A DNA stretch of 64,000 nt from assembly GCF_900069005.2 (NCBI RefSeq), contig NZ_LN831279.1, positions 3,306,390 through 3,370,389 of the forward strand. The letters are read 5' to 3'. The DNA comes from Paenibacillus sp. GM2. GTDB taxonomy: Bacteria > Bacillota > Bacilli > Paenibacillales > Paenibacillaceae. The notes beneath the pieces are model-generated. The model saw only the letters and a list, made by a program, of their open reading frames with translations, made no database searches and was not told the origin of the DNA. A program made the translations under genes and the position numbers. The stretch's first letter is position 1. The number at the start of each line of letters is the position of its first letter. Of this stretch, positions 23,168 through 32,266 are shown one piece after another.

Positions 23168-24517
23168 ATGAAGCAATACGACGTAGTTGTAATGGGCGGA
23201 GGCATCTCCGGGGCTATGGCTGCCATTGCAGCATCCAGAACCGGGGCGAAGACGCTGATTATTGAGTCCCACGGTTTCCTCGGCGGCACTCTAACCGCCA
23301 ACGGTGTCGGGCCGATGATGACCTTCCATGCCGGTGATAAGCAGGTCATTCAAGGCTTCACCGGGGAATTGATCGAGCGGCTGAAGCAGTTGGGCAAATC
23401 TCCGGGGCATATTTTCGACACCGTCGGATTTACATACTCGGTTACCCCATTTGATGCCGAAGCAATGAAGCATGAGCTGGAGCTGATGGTAACGGAAGCC
23501 GGCGGAGAAATTTTGTACCACACGATGCTGGCAGGCGTTTACACGGAAGCAGGCCGCATTACAGGCATCCAAGTCTGCAACAAATCCGGGCTTAGCGACA
23601 TTCATGCCTCCGTCTTCATCGATGCTACCGGTGACGGTGACCTCTCGGCCCTGGCAGGAGTCGAGTACACCAAAGGACGCAAATCTGACGGAGCGACCCA
23701 GCCGATGACCCTCAAAATGAAAATGTACAACGTGGATATCCCAAGGGTCAAGGAATATATTCACGCTCATCCCGAGGATTTCCCGCTATACAACGGGGAC
23801 ACCTCCATTATCGAGAAGGCCCCTCGCCTATCGGTCGGCGGCTTCGACAGCCTGTTCAGGAAAGCCAAGGAGCTCGGTGAAATCTCCATTCCGCGTGAAA
23901 ATATTCTGTTCTTCGAGACGAATAACCCGGGCGAGGTCATCCTCAATACAACGCGGATTATCGGTTATGATGCTACAGACGCGCACAGTCTCAGTCAAGC
24001 GGAAATGGAAGGCCGCAAGCAGTGCCGGGAGCTGGAGCTGTTTGTTCGCAAATACATTCCCGGCTTTGAAAATGCAGTTGTCGAGTCCACCGGACCAAGC
24101 ATCGGCGTGCGCGGTTCGCGCCAAATTAAAGGCATCTACACGCTGACGGCTGAAGATATTTTGCAGCAGCGCCTGTTCGAAGATACGATCGCTCACTCGG
24201 GCTATCCGATCGACATCCACAGCCCGGACGGCGAAGGCACCAAGCATGAGAAGCTGGAATGGGGCGGCGTATACAGCATTCCGTATTCCTGCATGATCAC
24301 CGCTTCCATACCTAACCTGATCGTGATCGGCCGCTGCATCTCGGCCTCCTTCGAAGCCCAGGCAGCGATGCGAACCACGCCAACAACAGGCGCGATCGGT
24401 CATGGCGGCGGCGTAGCCGCAGCTCTTGCGGCGCTCGAACACAAGAACGTTCAAGATATAGACATCAAGCATGTTCAATCACTTCTTAAAGAGCAAGGCG
24501 CTTACCTTGAAGTATAA
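23168..24517 (+). CDS. FAD-dependent oxidoreductase
   Basis: The 449-residue protein begins with a Rossmann FAD-binding motif (YDVVVMGGGISGAMAAIAAS), has FLGGTLTANGVGPM near residue 38 and a GD motif in FIDATGDGDLSALAG near 155, and ends with a second flavin-contact segment (LIVIGRCISASFEAQAAMR). This is the FAD_oxidored family. The reaction and electron acceptor are unknown, and no signal peptide is seen. It is the first gene of a rightward cluster with a transporter, a hydantoinase-like protein and an RpiR regulator. Confidence 0.88.
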   Translation: MKQYDVVVMGGGISGAMAAIAASRTGAKTLIIESHGFLGGTLTANGVGPMMTFHAGDKQVIQGFTGELIERLKQLGKSPGHIFDTVGFTYSVTPFDAEAMKHELELMVTEAGGEILYHTMLAGVYTEAGRITGIQVCNKSGLSDIHASVFIDATGDGDLSALAGVEYTKGRKSDGATQPMTLKMKMYNVDIPRVKEYIHAHPEDFPLYNGDTSIIEKAPRLSVGGFDSLFRKAKELGEISIPRENILFFETNNPGEVILNTTRIIGYDATDAHSLSQAEMEGRKQCRELELFVRKYIPGFENAVVESTGPSIGVRGSRQIKGIYTLTAEDILQQRLFEDTIAHSGYPIDIHSPDGEGTKHEKLEWGGVYSIPYSCMITASIPNLIVIGRCISASFEAQAAMRTTPTTGAIGHGGGVAAALAALEHKNVQDIDIKHVQSLLKEQGAYLEV

Positions 24518-24521
24518 AGAG

Positions 24522-24692
24522 GTTGTTCAAAAATCCGCTTTTGATCACGAAGTCAATCAAGAAGCTATTCGGCATCGAATCTTGAATTCAGCCGGGTCCT
24601 CCGGTGCTCACGTACAAACTACGTACGCTCCGCTCCTCAGACCCTAGCTTATCCAACCTTCTCGGTGCTGAAAACCGGCCTTTTTGAACACG
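24522..24692. repeat. Small non-coding element with terminal inverted repeats (GTTCAAAAA family), copy 1
   Basis: The left end reads GTTGTTCAAAAATCCGCTTT and the right end complements it (AAAACCGGCCTTTTTGAAC). The interior carries GGTGCTCACGTACAAACTAC and CTCCGCTCCTCAGACCCTAG, which recur at 36684-37038. No protein is encoded. It resembles a MITE-like or structural-RNA repeat. Confidence 0.75.
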
Positions 24693-24701
24693 TATTAAAA
24701 T

Positions 24702-24896
24702 AACAAGTTGAACTAAGGAAATAGAACGGTCTTGGCAAAAGGCTGAAATGATTCTGAAGAAACGTAGTGGTCGCCTTTGTGAACGGATTTCTAGCTTGTT
24801 GGATTCTACTCAATCATAGAAATTCGTGAGCAACAGCGATCGTAGGAACATTTCAGCCGGTTGTCTTCATCCGAATAGTCATTGGTTCAACTTGTT
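24702..24896. repeat. Second small element with 12-bp terminal inverted repeats
   Basis: AACAAGTTGAAC (24702-24713) and its exact complement (24885-24896) enclose 171 bp, with nested arms GGCTGAAATG (24741-24750) and its complement (24849-24858). The RNA could form a long rod. It has no coding capacity. It lies just upstream of the transporter ribosome binding site and forms most of its leader. Confidence 0.7.
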
Positions 24897-24930
24897 CAAT
24901 CACCCATTTGGAGAGGGGAAATAAAATCAG

Positions 24931-26226
24931 ATGACAACGACAATGTGGTTGCAAGCCATCGGTATTTTGCTCGTATTTCTGGTGTTTGTCGGGCTGATGA
25001 TGACACGCAAGCTGCCGACCATTCTGGCCCTGCCCTTAATGGCGATTCTGTTCGCCATCATCGCGGGCGTGCCGCTATTATCCAATGACCCCGAGGCGAC
25101 AAGCATCGCCAAGACCATTCTGGCCGGAGGCTCCATGAAGCTATCCGGTGCTATCGCCGGTCTGATCTTTGGTGCCTGGTTCGGCCAGATTCTGAACAAA
25201 GTCGGTATTACTAAATCCATTATTCGCAAGGCGGCCGAATTGGCCGGAGATAAGCCTATACTTATAGCTATTCTATTTTTCATCACCGCATCCATTATTT
25301 TTTCCGCAGCTGGAGGACTGGGCATGGTCATCCTCGTTGGCACCATCGTTATCCCGATTATGCTGACGGCGGGCATCTCCCAATTCGTCGCTTCGATCGT
25401 AGTTCTGCTGGCTGTTGGCGTGGGCTCCCTGTTCAACGTATCCAACTGGGCGGTATATGTCGATGTGCTTGGTCTTTCGGTTGAGCAGATCGCCGACTAC
25501 ACATTGGTTGTAGCTTCCCCGCTGATCCTTATTGCTTTGGCCATGATCGTCTTCTATATCCGCAAAGACGGCAAAGGCCGCAAAGCCTGGGCGATGCCAG
25601 CAGCAACCCCTGGCGGCGGCGACAAGAAAGTGCCTGCCATTGCCCTGATTAGCCCGCTCGTACCGGTATTGCTTGTATTTATCTTCAAGATCGATATCGT
25701 CCCAGCCGTTATTGCTGGCGCACTTGTCACAATTCTGCTTACCTGGCCGAAGCGTCCGATCCATATCCTCTCCAGCGCACTTGTAGAAGGAATTCAGGAT
25801 GTTGCTGGCGCGATGGGACTTATGATTGGCATCGGCATCCTGCTCAGCTCCGTAATGTCGCCGCAAGTATCGGCGGTCATCTCGCCGCTGATTGAGTCCG
25901 TGCTGCCAAACAGCCCATTGATGTTCATCCTGTTCTTCACGATTCTGTCGCCGCTGGCCATCTACCGCGGACCGCTAAACGTCTGGGGTCTTGGCAGCGG
26001 GATCGCCGCCCTGTTCGTATCCGCCGGCATGACGCCGGTCGCTGCCATGCTCGCCCTGCGTGCAGTCAGCAACGTGCAATCCGTCTCCGACCCTACGAAC
26101 TCCCATAACGTATGGGTAGCCGACTTTACGAAGAGCGACATCAACGAGATTCTGAAGAAGACACTGCCATGGACGATGGCGTCCGTTCTAATCGCCGTTA
26201 TCATCGGATCGTTTATGGTATTTTAA
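24931..26226 (+). CDS. Membrane transporter (GntP/citrate/ion-transporter superfamily)
   Basis: The 431-residue protein has about 11-12 hydrophobic segments. A glycine-rich re-entrant-like segment (SGAIAGLIFGAWFGQILNKV) lies in the first half, and RAVSNVQSVSDPTNSHNVWV near the end may be substrate-contacting. The fold resembles ion-transporter-superfamily carboxylate carriers, but no exact family is recognised. By context it may carry the substrate of the hydantoinase-like protein or the oxidoreductase. A fragment of a close paralogue lies at 32863-33140. Confidence 0.8.
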   Translation: MTTTMWLQAIGILLVFLVFVGLMMTRKLPTILALPLMAILFAIIAGVPLLSNDPEATSIAKTILAGGSMKLSGAIAGLIFGAWFGQILNKVGITKSIIRKAAELAGDKPILIAILFFITASIIFSAAGGLGMVILVGTIVIPIMLTAGISQFVASIVVLLAVGVGSLFNVSNWAVYVDVLGLSVEQIADYTLVVASPLILIALAMIVFYIRKDGKGRKAWAMPAATPGGGDKKVPAIALISPLVPVLLVFIFKIDIVPAVIAGALVTILLTWPKRPIHILSSALVEGIQDVAGAMGLMIGIGILLSSVMSPQVSAVISPLIESVLPNSPLMFILFFTILSPLAIYRGPLNVWGLGSGIAALFVSAGMTPVAAMLALRAVSNVQSVSDPTNSHNVWVADFTKSDINEILKKTLPWTMASVLIAVIIGSFMVF

Positions 26227-26269
26227 ACCTTAAATAGTGGACTTTTTGAATTACCTTTATAGATAAAAC

Positions 26270-26327
26270 CGGGTAAGGGCCTTGCGTAGAGTTTCTATTA
26301 AAGCTCGAGCAGAAGGTCCTTGACCCG
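26270..26327 (+). other. Long leader stem before the hydantoinase-like gene
   Basis: CGGGTAAGGGCCTT (26270-26283) pairs almost fully with AAGGTCCTTGACCCG (26313-26327). The stem lies between the transporter stop and the next ribosome binding site and ends 5 nt before it. No T-run follows, so it is more likely an RNA-stability or translation-control element than a terminator. Confidence 0.5.
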
Positions 26328-26346
26328 TCAACTGGAGGAGGACATT

Positions 26347-28491
26347 ATGGGGAGAACGAAAGTAAGGGTCGGCATTGACGTCGGCGGTACGTTTACCGAT
26401 GCGGCACTGATCGATAATGAAACATTTGAAGTCATCGAGAAAATGAAAATCCCGACCACCCACCATGACCCGGACGGTGTGGCCAAAGGGATTGTGCAAA
26501 TTCTGGAGCGGATTCTAAGCAGCCGGGGCATTCAGCCTGAAGACGTAACCTTTATCGCCCACGGGACAACGCAGGCCACGAACGCTCTGCTCGAAGGAGA
26601 CGTAGCCCGCGTCGGCATCATCGGTATGGGCTCGGGCATCGATGGGCTCAGCGCCCGCTCCGAATCCAATCCGGGCGATATCGAGCTGGCTCCGGGCAAG
26701 TTCCTGCATACTTTCCATACGTATCTGGACTCCAAGAACATGACAGATGAGCAGATCAACGGGGCCATCGACGAATTGGCGGCCCAGGGTGCCGAGGTGA
26801 TTGTCGCCTCTGAGGCCTACAGCGTAGATGATCCCACTAACGAGCTGCGCGTGGTGGAGCTGGCGAATCGCAAAGGCTTGTACGCCACGGGCGGGCACGA
26901 GATCAGCCAGCTCTACGGGCTGAAGACGCGGACGCGCACGGCGGTCGTCAACGCCTCCCTCATCCCGAAAATGATGGAGACCGCCAATATGACCGAGAAG
27001 TCCGTTAAGGACGCCAGCATTCAGTCCCAACTCATGATAATGCGCTGCGATGGCGGCGTCATGAGCATTGACGAAGTACGCAAACGGCCGATCCTGACGA
27101 TGCTGTCCGGCCTTGCTGCCGGGGTCGCCGGGGCGCTGATGTACGAGAAGATCTCCGATGGCATTTTCTTTGAGGTCGGCGGAACGAGTGTCGATATCTC
27201 CGTCATCAAGAACGGGAAAGTCATGATCAAGAATGCCGAGGTTGGCGGCCACCGTACTTACCTGCAATCCCTGGATGTGCGTACGCTTGGCATCGCCGGC
27301 GGCAGTATGATCAAGGTAGCAGGCGGCAAGATCACGGATGTCGGGCCGCGCAGCGCGCATATCGCCGGTAAAGAATATGAAGCCTTCGCATCGACCGAGA
27401 ATATCGTCGATCCGAAGGTAAAATTCATCAACCCGCGCGAGGGCGACCCTGCTGAATACGTGATCTGTGAATGCGCCGGAGGCAAGGAATATTCCTACAC
27501 CCTCGCTGGGGCAGCCAATATTCTGAACTACATTCCTGAAGGGGATTATGCCCGGGGAAATACAGAAGCAGCCTTAAAAGCCTGGAAGGCGCTGGCCGAT
27601 CATGTTGGACTAAGCATAGAGGAAACCGCCAGACAAGTCATGAATATCGCTATCGATAAGACGATGAAGACCGTCAACGAGATGATCGCGGACTATGAGC
27701 TGGACCGCAGCTTCGTTACATTGGTAGGCGGCGGCGGCAGCGGCGCGGTGCTCATCCCGGCAATGGCAGACCGCGAGGGCTTCAAATCGCAAATCGCCAA
27801 CAACGCTCCTTACGTCTCCACGATCGGGGTAGCGTTAGCCATGGTGAAGGAGCAGCTGGAGCGAACGGTCGTTAATCCGACTGAGGAAGATATTAAGCGC
27901 ATCAGAGCTGATATCATCGAGCGTATCGTGCAGTCTGGCGCTTCCGAGGAGACCGTCGAAGTCAGCATCGAGATCGACAGCCAGAAGAACATTCTCCGCG
28001 CTATGGCAACCGGCTCCACCGAGCTGCGCTCCAAGGATCTGGGCCAAGAGGCCATGTCCGTGGAAGAGATGAAGGCCATCGCCGCCAGCTCGATCGATCA
28101 GCCGCTGGAATCAACGGAGCTTGTCGCTCAGACCGGACGCTGGAACCTGTTCGTCAGCGAGAATGTGAAGAAATCCTTTTTCGGCCTGTTAAAAAAGAAA
28201 TCCAGCTCGGTCAGCGTTCTTGACCGCGAAGGCGTCGTCCGCTTCAAGAAGAGCAATGTGCATTATACGAAGCTAAGCAAAGCCGCATCAGAGGCGTTAA
28301 GCTCCTTCCTGGACGATAACACCATTTATTCCGATGCCAATGCCACGATCCCGAAGGTGTTCGTCTTTTATAAAGAGAAAATGCTTGATTTGACCGGTAT
28401 GCAGACGAAAGAACAGCTTCTGTCCATTCTTGAGATTGAGACCGAGATGCTTAAAGCCCAGGATGAAATGCTGGTTATCGCTTATCAGTAG
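26347..28491 (+). CDS. Hydantoinase/oxoprolinase-family protein (HyuA-like)
   Basis: The 714-residue protein has the N-terminal ATPase-like motif VRVGIDVGGTFTDAALIDN, then FIAHGTTQATNALLEGD, and a central FEVGGTSVDISVIKNGKV, as in hydantoinase A, 5-oxoprolinase and acetone carboxylase beta subunits. These enzymes use ATP to open or carboxylate small carbonyl compounds. No HyuB partner is seen nearby, so a single-subunit role or a distant partner is possible. The start at 26347 follows GGAGGAGG; the ATG at 26320 has none. It sits between the transporter and the HExxH gene. Confidence 0.88.
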   Translation: MGRTKVRVGIDVGGTFTDAALIDNETFEVIEKMKIPTTHHDPDGVAKGIVQILERILSSRGIQPEDVTFIAHGTTQATNALLEGDVARVGIIGMGSGIDGLSARSESNPGDIELAPGKFLHTFHTYLDSKNMTDEQINGAIDELAAQGAEVIVASEAYSVDDPTNELRVVELANRKGLYATGGHEISQLYGLKTRTRTAVVNASLIPKMMETANMTEKSVKDASIQSQLMIMRCDGGVMSIDEVRKRPILTMLSGLAAGVAGALMYEKISDGIFFEVGGTSVDISVIKNGKVMIKNAEVGGHRTYLQSLDVRTLGIAGGSMIKVAGGKITDVGPRSAHIAGKEYEAFASTENIVDPKVKFINPREGDPAEYVICECAGGKEYSYTLAGAANILNYIPEGDYARGNTEAALKAWKALADHVGLSIEETARQVMNIAIDKTMKTVNEMIADYELDRSFVTLVGGGGSGAVLIPAMADREGFKSQIANNAPYVSTIGVALAMVKEQLERTVVNPTEEDIKRIRADIIERIVQSGASEETVEVSIEIDSQKNILRAMATGSTELRSKDLGQEAMSVEEMKAIAASSIDQPLESTELVAQTGRWNLFVSENVKKSFFGLLKKKSSSVSVLDREGVVRFKKSNVHYTKLSKAASEALSSFLDDNTIYSDANATIPKVFVFYKEKMLDLTGMQTKEQLLSILEIETEMLKAQDEMLVIAYQ

Positions 28492-28511
28492 CGGAAACCG
28501 CCTTGTATTTC

Positions 28512-28694
28512 TAACGAAGCTGCAGAGCGTTATTCCCCTAAAAACAACTAGTTATCAAATCTAATGAAACTGTGGATCGTTATTTGCGATAAAAAACAGC
28601 TTAAAGCCACTCATCCGGCTTAATAAGGCTTCCCTGTTTCGCTACAATTTGTAGCAGACTTTTGAGACGAAAATAGCGATATCACGTTTCGTTA
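28512..28694. repeat. Forward-forward-reverse-reverse repeat island A
   Basis: Four copies of a unit of about 24 bp (consensus TAACGAAAC, a 5-nt variable core, ATCGTTATTT) lie at 28512, 28562, 28622 and 28671. The first two are forward and the last two are reverse-complemented. Copies here are the most diverged of the three islands in this window. The transcript could form two nested stems. It lies between the hydantoinase-like gene and the HExxH gene. Confidence 0.75.
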
Positions 28695-28760
28695 GAGAAT
28701 AATGCTAAAGATTCATGCTAGAGATTAATTGAGCAGAAATTGCGAGGAGGACGATGAAAA

Positions 28761-29444
28761 ATGCCGGTGCAAGCTCTTATCCCTGATCTGATGTCCGGTG
28801 GCATGCTGTCCGATGAAGTCCTGGGCTGTATGGAGCTGCGGCAGGACCCGCTGTTTCATAAAATACCCGCGGAGAAAATTCCCTATTACGTCCATGAATC
28901 GCTGCAAGCCGGACGTTTGGCGGCAGCGGCCTACACTAGCCACGATATTCGCGCTATGTGCAGGGAAGCCGGACTTCGCTACGAGATTACGGAAGCGTCA
29001 GGGAAATTCCATAACGTCGCCTTCCGGGCACAGATCGATTTCTCCAAGACACCGCCGGAAATCATTTTGTATGCCTCCTCGCTCAAGGGAATGCAGACGG
29101 TCTGCCAAGAAATCCTTGGTGAACGGTCCAACGGCACGGATACAGACTTCGACCTGCTGGTCGATATTCATCTGGCTCATGAATTCTATCATTGGCTGGA
29201 GTACCGGGAGCAAGCTTTTACAAATGAGCGTTTAGCATCGATCGAGAGCTTTAAGCTAGGGCCTTGGACGAGGCGATCCAGCGTAGTGCAGTGCAGTGAA
29301 ATCGCCGCCCATGCCTTTTGCAAAGAGCTGCTGGCACTCCCCTGCCTGCCTAACTTGCTGGACTATGCTTATTTGATCGAAGAGAAGCAGCTCTCGGCTG
29401 AGGATTTTATGCGGCAAATATCGACTTGTAAATTATGGATATAA
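28761..29444 (+). CDS. HExxH putative zinc metalloprotein of unknown family
   Basis: The 227-residue protein has IHLAHEFYHWLEYREQ near residue 140, an HExxH zinc motif, and about 40 residues later CSEIAAHAFCKELL, whose glutamate could be the third ligand as in gluzincins. No signal peptide or membrane segment is seen, so it is cytoplasmic. The family is not recognised. GGAGG lies 10 nt before the ATG at 28761; an ATG at 28754 is out of frame and soon stops. A cytoplasmic peptidase or amidase fits a cluster that handles a cyclic amide, but that is only context. Confidence 0.65.
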   Translation: MPVQALIPDLMSGGMLSDEVLGCMELRQDPLFHKIPAEKIPYYVHESLQAGRLAAAAYTSHDIRAMCREAGLRYEITEASGKFHNVAFRAQIDFSKTPPEIILYASSLKGMQTVCQEILGERSNGTDTDFDLLVDIHLAHEFYHWLEYREQAFTNERLASIESFKLGPWTRRSSVVQCSEIAAHAFCKELLALPCLPNLLDYAYLIEEKQLSAEDFMRQISTCKLWI

Positions 29445-29542
29445 CGCACTCTCAATACCTCACTCAGTATGATATAATGGGAAAAGCTATTGCCAGACAC
29501 GCCGGAGTAGTCATTTCCAGCGTTAGATCAGGAGGAGGTATC

Positions 29543-30403
29543 ATGTCTTCACAGGTTCCGGCCGTCATCGCCAAGATCGTATCCCAGACGCAAAAATTAA
29601 CCTACGGTGAAAATCAAATCGCCAATTTTGTTATACACAATCCGGACTTTATTACGCGCAACACGATCACGGCCATTGCTAATGAAATCGGCGTATCGGA
29701 GACAAGTATCAACCGCTTCTGTAAAAAGGTCGGATTCAAGGGCTTCAACGATTTTAAGATCGCTTTCGCCCAGGACGCCTTCTACCGGGATATGCAGGCC
29801 AAGAAGAAAGAGAGACGGGAGATCAATCCCATCGACGCGCTTGCGCTCGATTATAATGAACTGATCGTGAACACCTCCGCGCTGGTTACGGAGGAGCAGC
29901 TTACCCGGGTGGTCGACATACTTAAGGGAGCCCGGCGCATATTCATTATCGGTATGTTCGATTCTTATCTGGCGGCCATCGCCTTGAAGAATCGCTTGTC
30001 CATTATCGGCATTATGGCTGAAGCGGTCAACGACAGCCGTGCCATGAAGATCGCCGCCGCCCAATGCGGCAAGGAAGACGCGGTTGTCGCCTTCTCTCGC
30101 TCCGGTTCAACCAAGGAGATCGTGGAGACCGTCGCGATTGCGCAGGTCCATCAGGTCAAGACGATTGCGATCACCTGTTATGATTCGTCACCCATTACAG
30201 AGAATTCGGATGTAAATATCATCGTACCGGATAAAATATCGGTGAATAACAGTGCGCTGATGTCCAATCACATCACATTCCTGTTCGTCGTCGATCTGAT
30301 CATGAGCATCTTCATCTCATCGGACAAGGCTTACCTCAAGAAGAAGCTCGACAGCGAGGCCGTTCTGGCCAGCGATCAAGCGATGACCAACTATTATTTA
30401 TGA
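29543..30403 (+). CDS. RpiR/MurR-family transcriptional regulator
   Basis: The 286-residue protein has an N-terminal HTH_6 domain (TRNTITAIANEIGVSETSIN, then RFCKKVGFKGFNDFK) and a C-terminal SIS domain (RRIFIIGMFDSYLAAIALKN, then VVAFSRSGSTKEIVETV) that binds phosphosugars in relatives. The start at 29543 is fixed by AGGAGGAGG; the frame is open upstream over the end of the previous gene. It probably senses an intermediate of the cluster and acts at the palindrome at 23067-23087. A truncated paralogue lies at 33141-33556. Confidence 0.9.
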   Translation: MSSQVPAVIAKIVSQTQKLTYGENQIANFVIHNPDFITRNTITAIANEIGVSETSINRFCKKVGFKGFNDFKIAFAQDAFYRDMQAKKKERREINPIDALALDYNELIVNTSALVTEEQLTRVVDILKGARRIFIIGMFDSYLAAIALKNRLSIIGIMAEAVNDSRAMKIAAAQCGKEDAVVAFSRSGSTKEIVETVAIAQVHQVKTIAITCYDSSPITENSDVNIIVPDKISVNNSALMSNHITFLFVVDLIMSIFISSDKAYLKKKLDSEAVLASDQAMTNYYL

Positions 30404-30423
30404 AGCTAAATATGGGTTCCATG

Positions 30424-30460
30424 AAGAGCGCCCTTTCCATTGCGGAAAGGGCGCTTCTTT
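30424..30460 (+). terminator. Terminator after the RpiR gene
   Basis: GCGCCCTTTCC and its complement form an 11-bp stem with a 5-nt loop, followed by TTCTTT. It lies about 25 nt beyond the RpiR stop codon and closes the oxidoreductase-hydantoinase cluster. Confidence 0.8.
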
Positions 30461-30800
30461 ATGGATACATCATCGAAACGACTAACGGACCGATGCATGA
30501 ACCGACAATCGCACAAACCGTCATCGCCACCGAGCTCATGGAGACGGATCGTTCACCATATTCCAATGCTTTTGCAGTTCCTAACGCATGAGAAGCAGTC
30601 CCTAGACCAATTCCGATTCCAACTTCACTTTGAATTCGAAATAGCTGATGATCAAAGGCCCGCCAATCGCGCCCGTAAATCCGGCAATCATGACAAATAC
30701 AGAGGTTAAGGAAGAGTCCCCACCTAAGCTGCTTGAAATCTGAATGGCTACGGGTGTAGTGATAAATTTAGGTAGTATAGATAGAATATATAGTCTACTA
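30459..30800 (-). pseudogene. 3' fragment of an LrgB-like gene
   Basis: The minus strand matches the C-terminal half of the intact LrgB at 33728-34414, including ITTPVAIQISSSLGGDSSLT, SVFVMIAGFTGAIGGPLII and an equivalent stop. Homology breaks off abruptly near 30793 and a frameshift lies near 30630. The differences from the intact gene are scattered, so this is a remnant of a diverged copy and not a recent duplication. Confidence 0.85.
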
Positions 30801-30846
30801 TGATGGAAGCACTTCAAAACGGGCGGCTTTTCATATATCTCACATG

Positions 30847-31242
30847 TTAATCTCTTAATGATTTCATGATTAAACCGAAGTTTTTTTCGAAATCTTTGTA
30901 CGGATTCACATTTTTTTGGCCATGAATTTTTGAAGCATAGCTCGCAAAGTTCAGTCCGGCACCGTAAATCTGTAATGCTCCATTTGCCAAATCGCCTTTT
31001 TGAATCAGCTCGATTCCATCTTTTAGGAAGTTTTCACTTTCGTCAAAGTGGCATTCCGTAATATATTTATCGCCTGAGTGATATAATTTTAAATTTTCTA
31101 GAATTTTATTTGCTGTTTCTTCACTAATCGAAGCCTCTACGTTCATTAACAATTGGTTAATGGGTTTTACTAGTTTAGCATATTGACTATCATATTGATC
31201 ACATGTTTCAGCAATTTTAGTTCTTAATTCTTGTGCGTTCAT
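30847..31242 (-). CDS. Hypothetical helical protein
   Basis: The 131-residue soluble protein is rich in predicted helix (AQELRTKIAETCDQYDSQYA, then KPINQLLMNVEASISEETAN). No family is recognised and no signal or membrane segment is seen. GGGAGAAG lies before the ATG. It follows the quinone-oxidoreductase-like gene by 22 nt on the same strand and is probably co-transcribed with it under HxlR control. Confidence 0.65.
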   Translation of the reverse strand: MNAQELRTKIAETCDQYDSQYAKLVKPINQLLMNVEASISEETANKILENLKLYHSGDKYITECHFDESENFLKDGIELIQKGDLANGALQIYGAGLNFASYASKIHGQKNVNPYKDFEKNFGLIMKSLRD

Positions 31243-31264
31243 CGTTCATCTTCTCCCAACATTT

Positions 31265-32224
31265 TTAGTGTTCTATATCTTCATTTGAATGAATTTCCAA
31301 CAAAATTCTTCCTCTAGCGTGCCCTGTTTGACTTTTTTCATGTGCTTTTTTCACTTCACCTAAAGGGTAAATACGTTCAATTTCCGATGAAATGTTACCG
31401 TCCGCAAGTAGTTGGGCGATGGTCCTTAAATTGTTCATTGTGACTTGTTTCGTATTAAAATGGACTTGAATGCCGTATTCTTTGGCCTTTTCTGAAGAAA
31501 GAGGCTGCGTAAGGCTAACTAATGTTCCACCTTTTCTCACGATATTCCAAGATTGCTCCAACGTATGTCCACCCACAGTATCAACGACTAAGTCAAATGG
31601 ATCTATAATATCCTCAAGGGCGGTTTTTTGATAATCAATGACTTCATCTGCACCTAATGATTTTACGAATTCAACGTTATTGGTTGAAGCGGTACCCACC
31701 ACCTTTGCCCCGCGCCATTTGGCGAGCTGAATAGCAAATTGTCCTACGCCTCCAGCAGCAGCATGAATCAGAACATTTTGATTCGGTTGTAAGTTTCCTT
31801 CACTAAATATCGCCTTCCATGCAGGAGCGGCACCTGCTGTTATCGTAGCAGCACTCTCATAAGTCAATCCGTTTGGCATAGGTAATATATGTTTTTCAGT
31901 GGAGAGCGTATATTCCGCGTAACCACCATGCGTCGAAGAACCGAAAACAGCTTGACCTACTTTAAAATTCGTTACCTTTTGTCCCACTTTTTCAACGACT
32001 CCCGAAATGGAGCCTCCAGGAATATAAGGGAAGGTTTTAGGAAACACACTATGCAAGAACCCTTTACGCATTTTCCAATCAAATGGGGTTACCGTTGTGT
32101 ATCGGACTTTGATCAGAATCTCATTGTCTTTTGGTTCAGGGAGCTCGATACGTTCATGTTTCAGAACATCAGTATCTCCATATTGATGTACTCTAATGGC
32201 GTTCATTACTGGTGAAGACATCAT
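31265..32224 (-). CDS. NADP-dependent zinc-free alcohol/quinone oxidoreductase (MDR)
   Basis: The 319-residue protein has the MDR quinone-reductase layout: a GroES-like N-terminal domain (PGGSISGVVEKVGQKVTNFK, then VGQAVFGSSTHGGYAEY), the NADPH-binding segment VLIHAAAGGVGQFAIQLAKW near residue 150, and GADEVIDYQKT. Zinc ligands are absent. It probably reduces quinones or enones. GGGAG lies before the ATG pair at 32224. The divergent HxlR gene is the likely regulator, as is common for stress-type oxidoreductases. Confidence 0.9.
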   Translation of the reverse strand: MMSSPVMNAIRVHQYGDTDVLKHERIELPEPKDNEILIKVRYTTVTPFDWKMRKGFLHSVFPKTFPYIPGGSISGVVEKVGQKVTNFKVGQAVFGSSTHGGYAEYTLSTEKHILPMPNGLTYESAATITAGAAPAWKAIFSEGNLQPNQNVLIHAAAGGVGQFAIQLAKWRGAKVVGTASTNNVEFVKSLGADEVIDYQKTALEDIIDPFDLVVDTVGGHTLEQSWNIVRKGGTLVSLTQPLSSEKAKEYGIQVHFNTKQVTMNNLRTIAQLLADGNISSEIERIYPLGEVKKAHEKSQTGHARGRILLEIHSNEDIEH

Positions 32225-32266
32225 ATTTCAACTCCCTATATCGATGTACCAGCTGGTTTTTTAAGG

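Noticed and set aside
24522-24896. Insertion sequence with transposase between the oxidoreductase and transporter genes
   Set aside because: Terminal inverted repeats are present but the interior has no open frame of useful length.
26515-27360. 281-codon frame opposite the hydantoinase-like gene
   Set aside because: It lies wholly within a gene with clear family motifs and has no ribosome binding site.
28512-28694. Possible CRISPR array because of regularly spaced short repeats
   Set aside because: Units alternate in orientation, spacers are not of uniform length, only four units exist per island and no cas gene is near.
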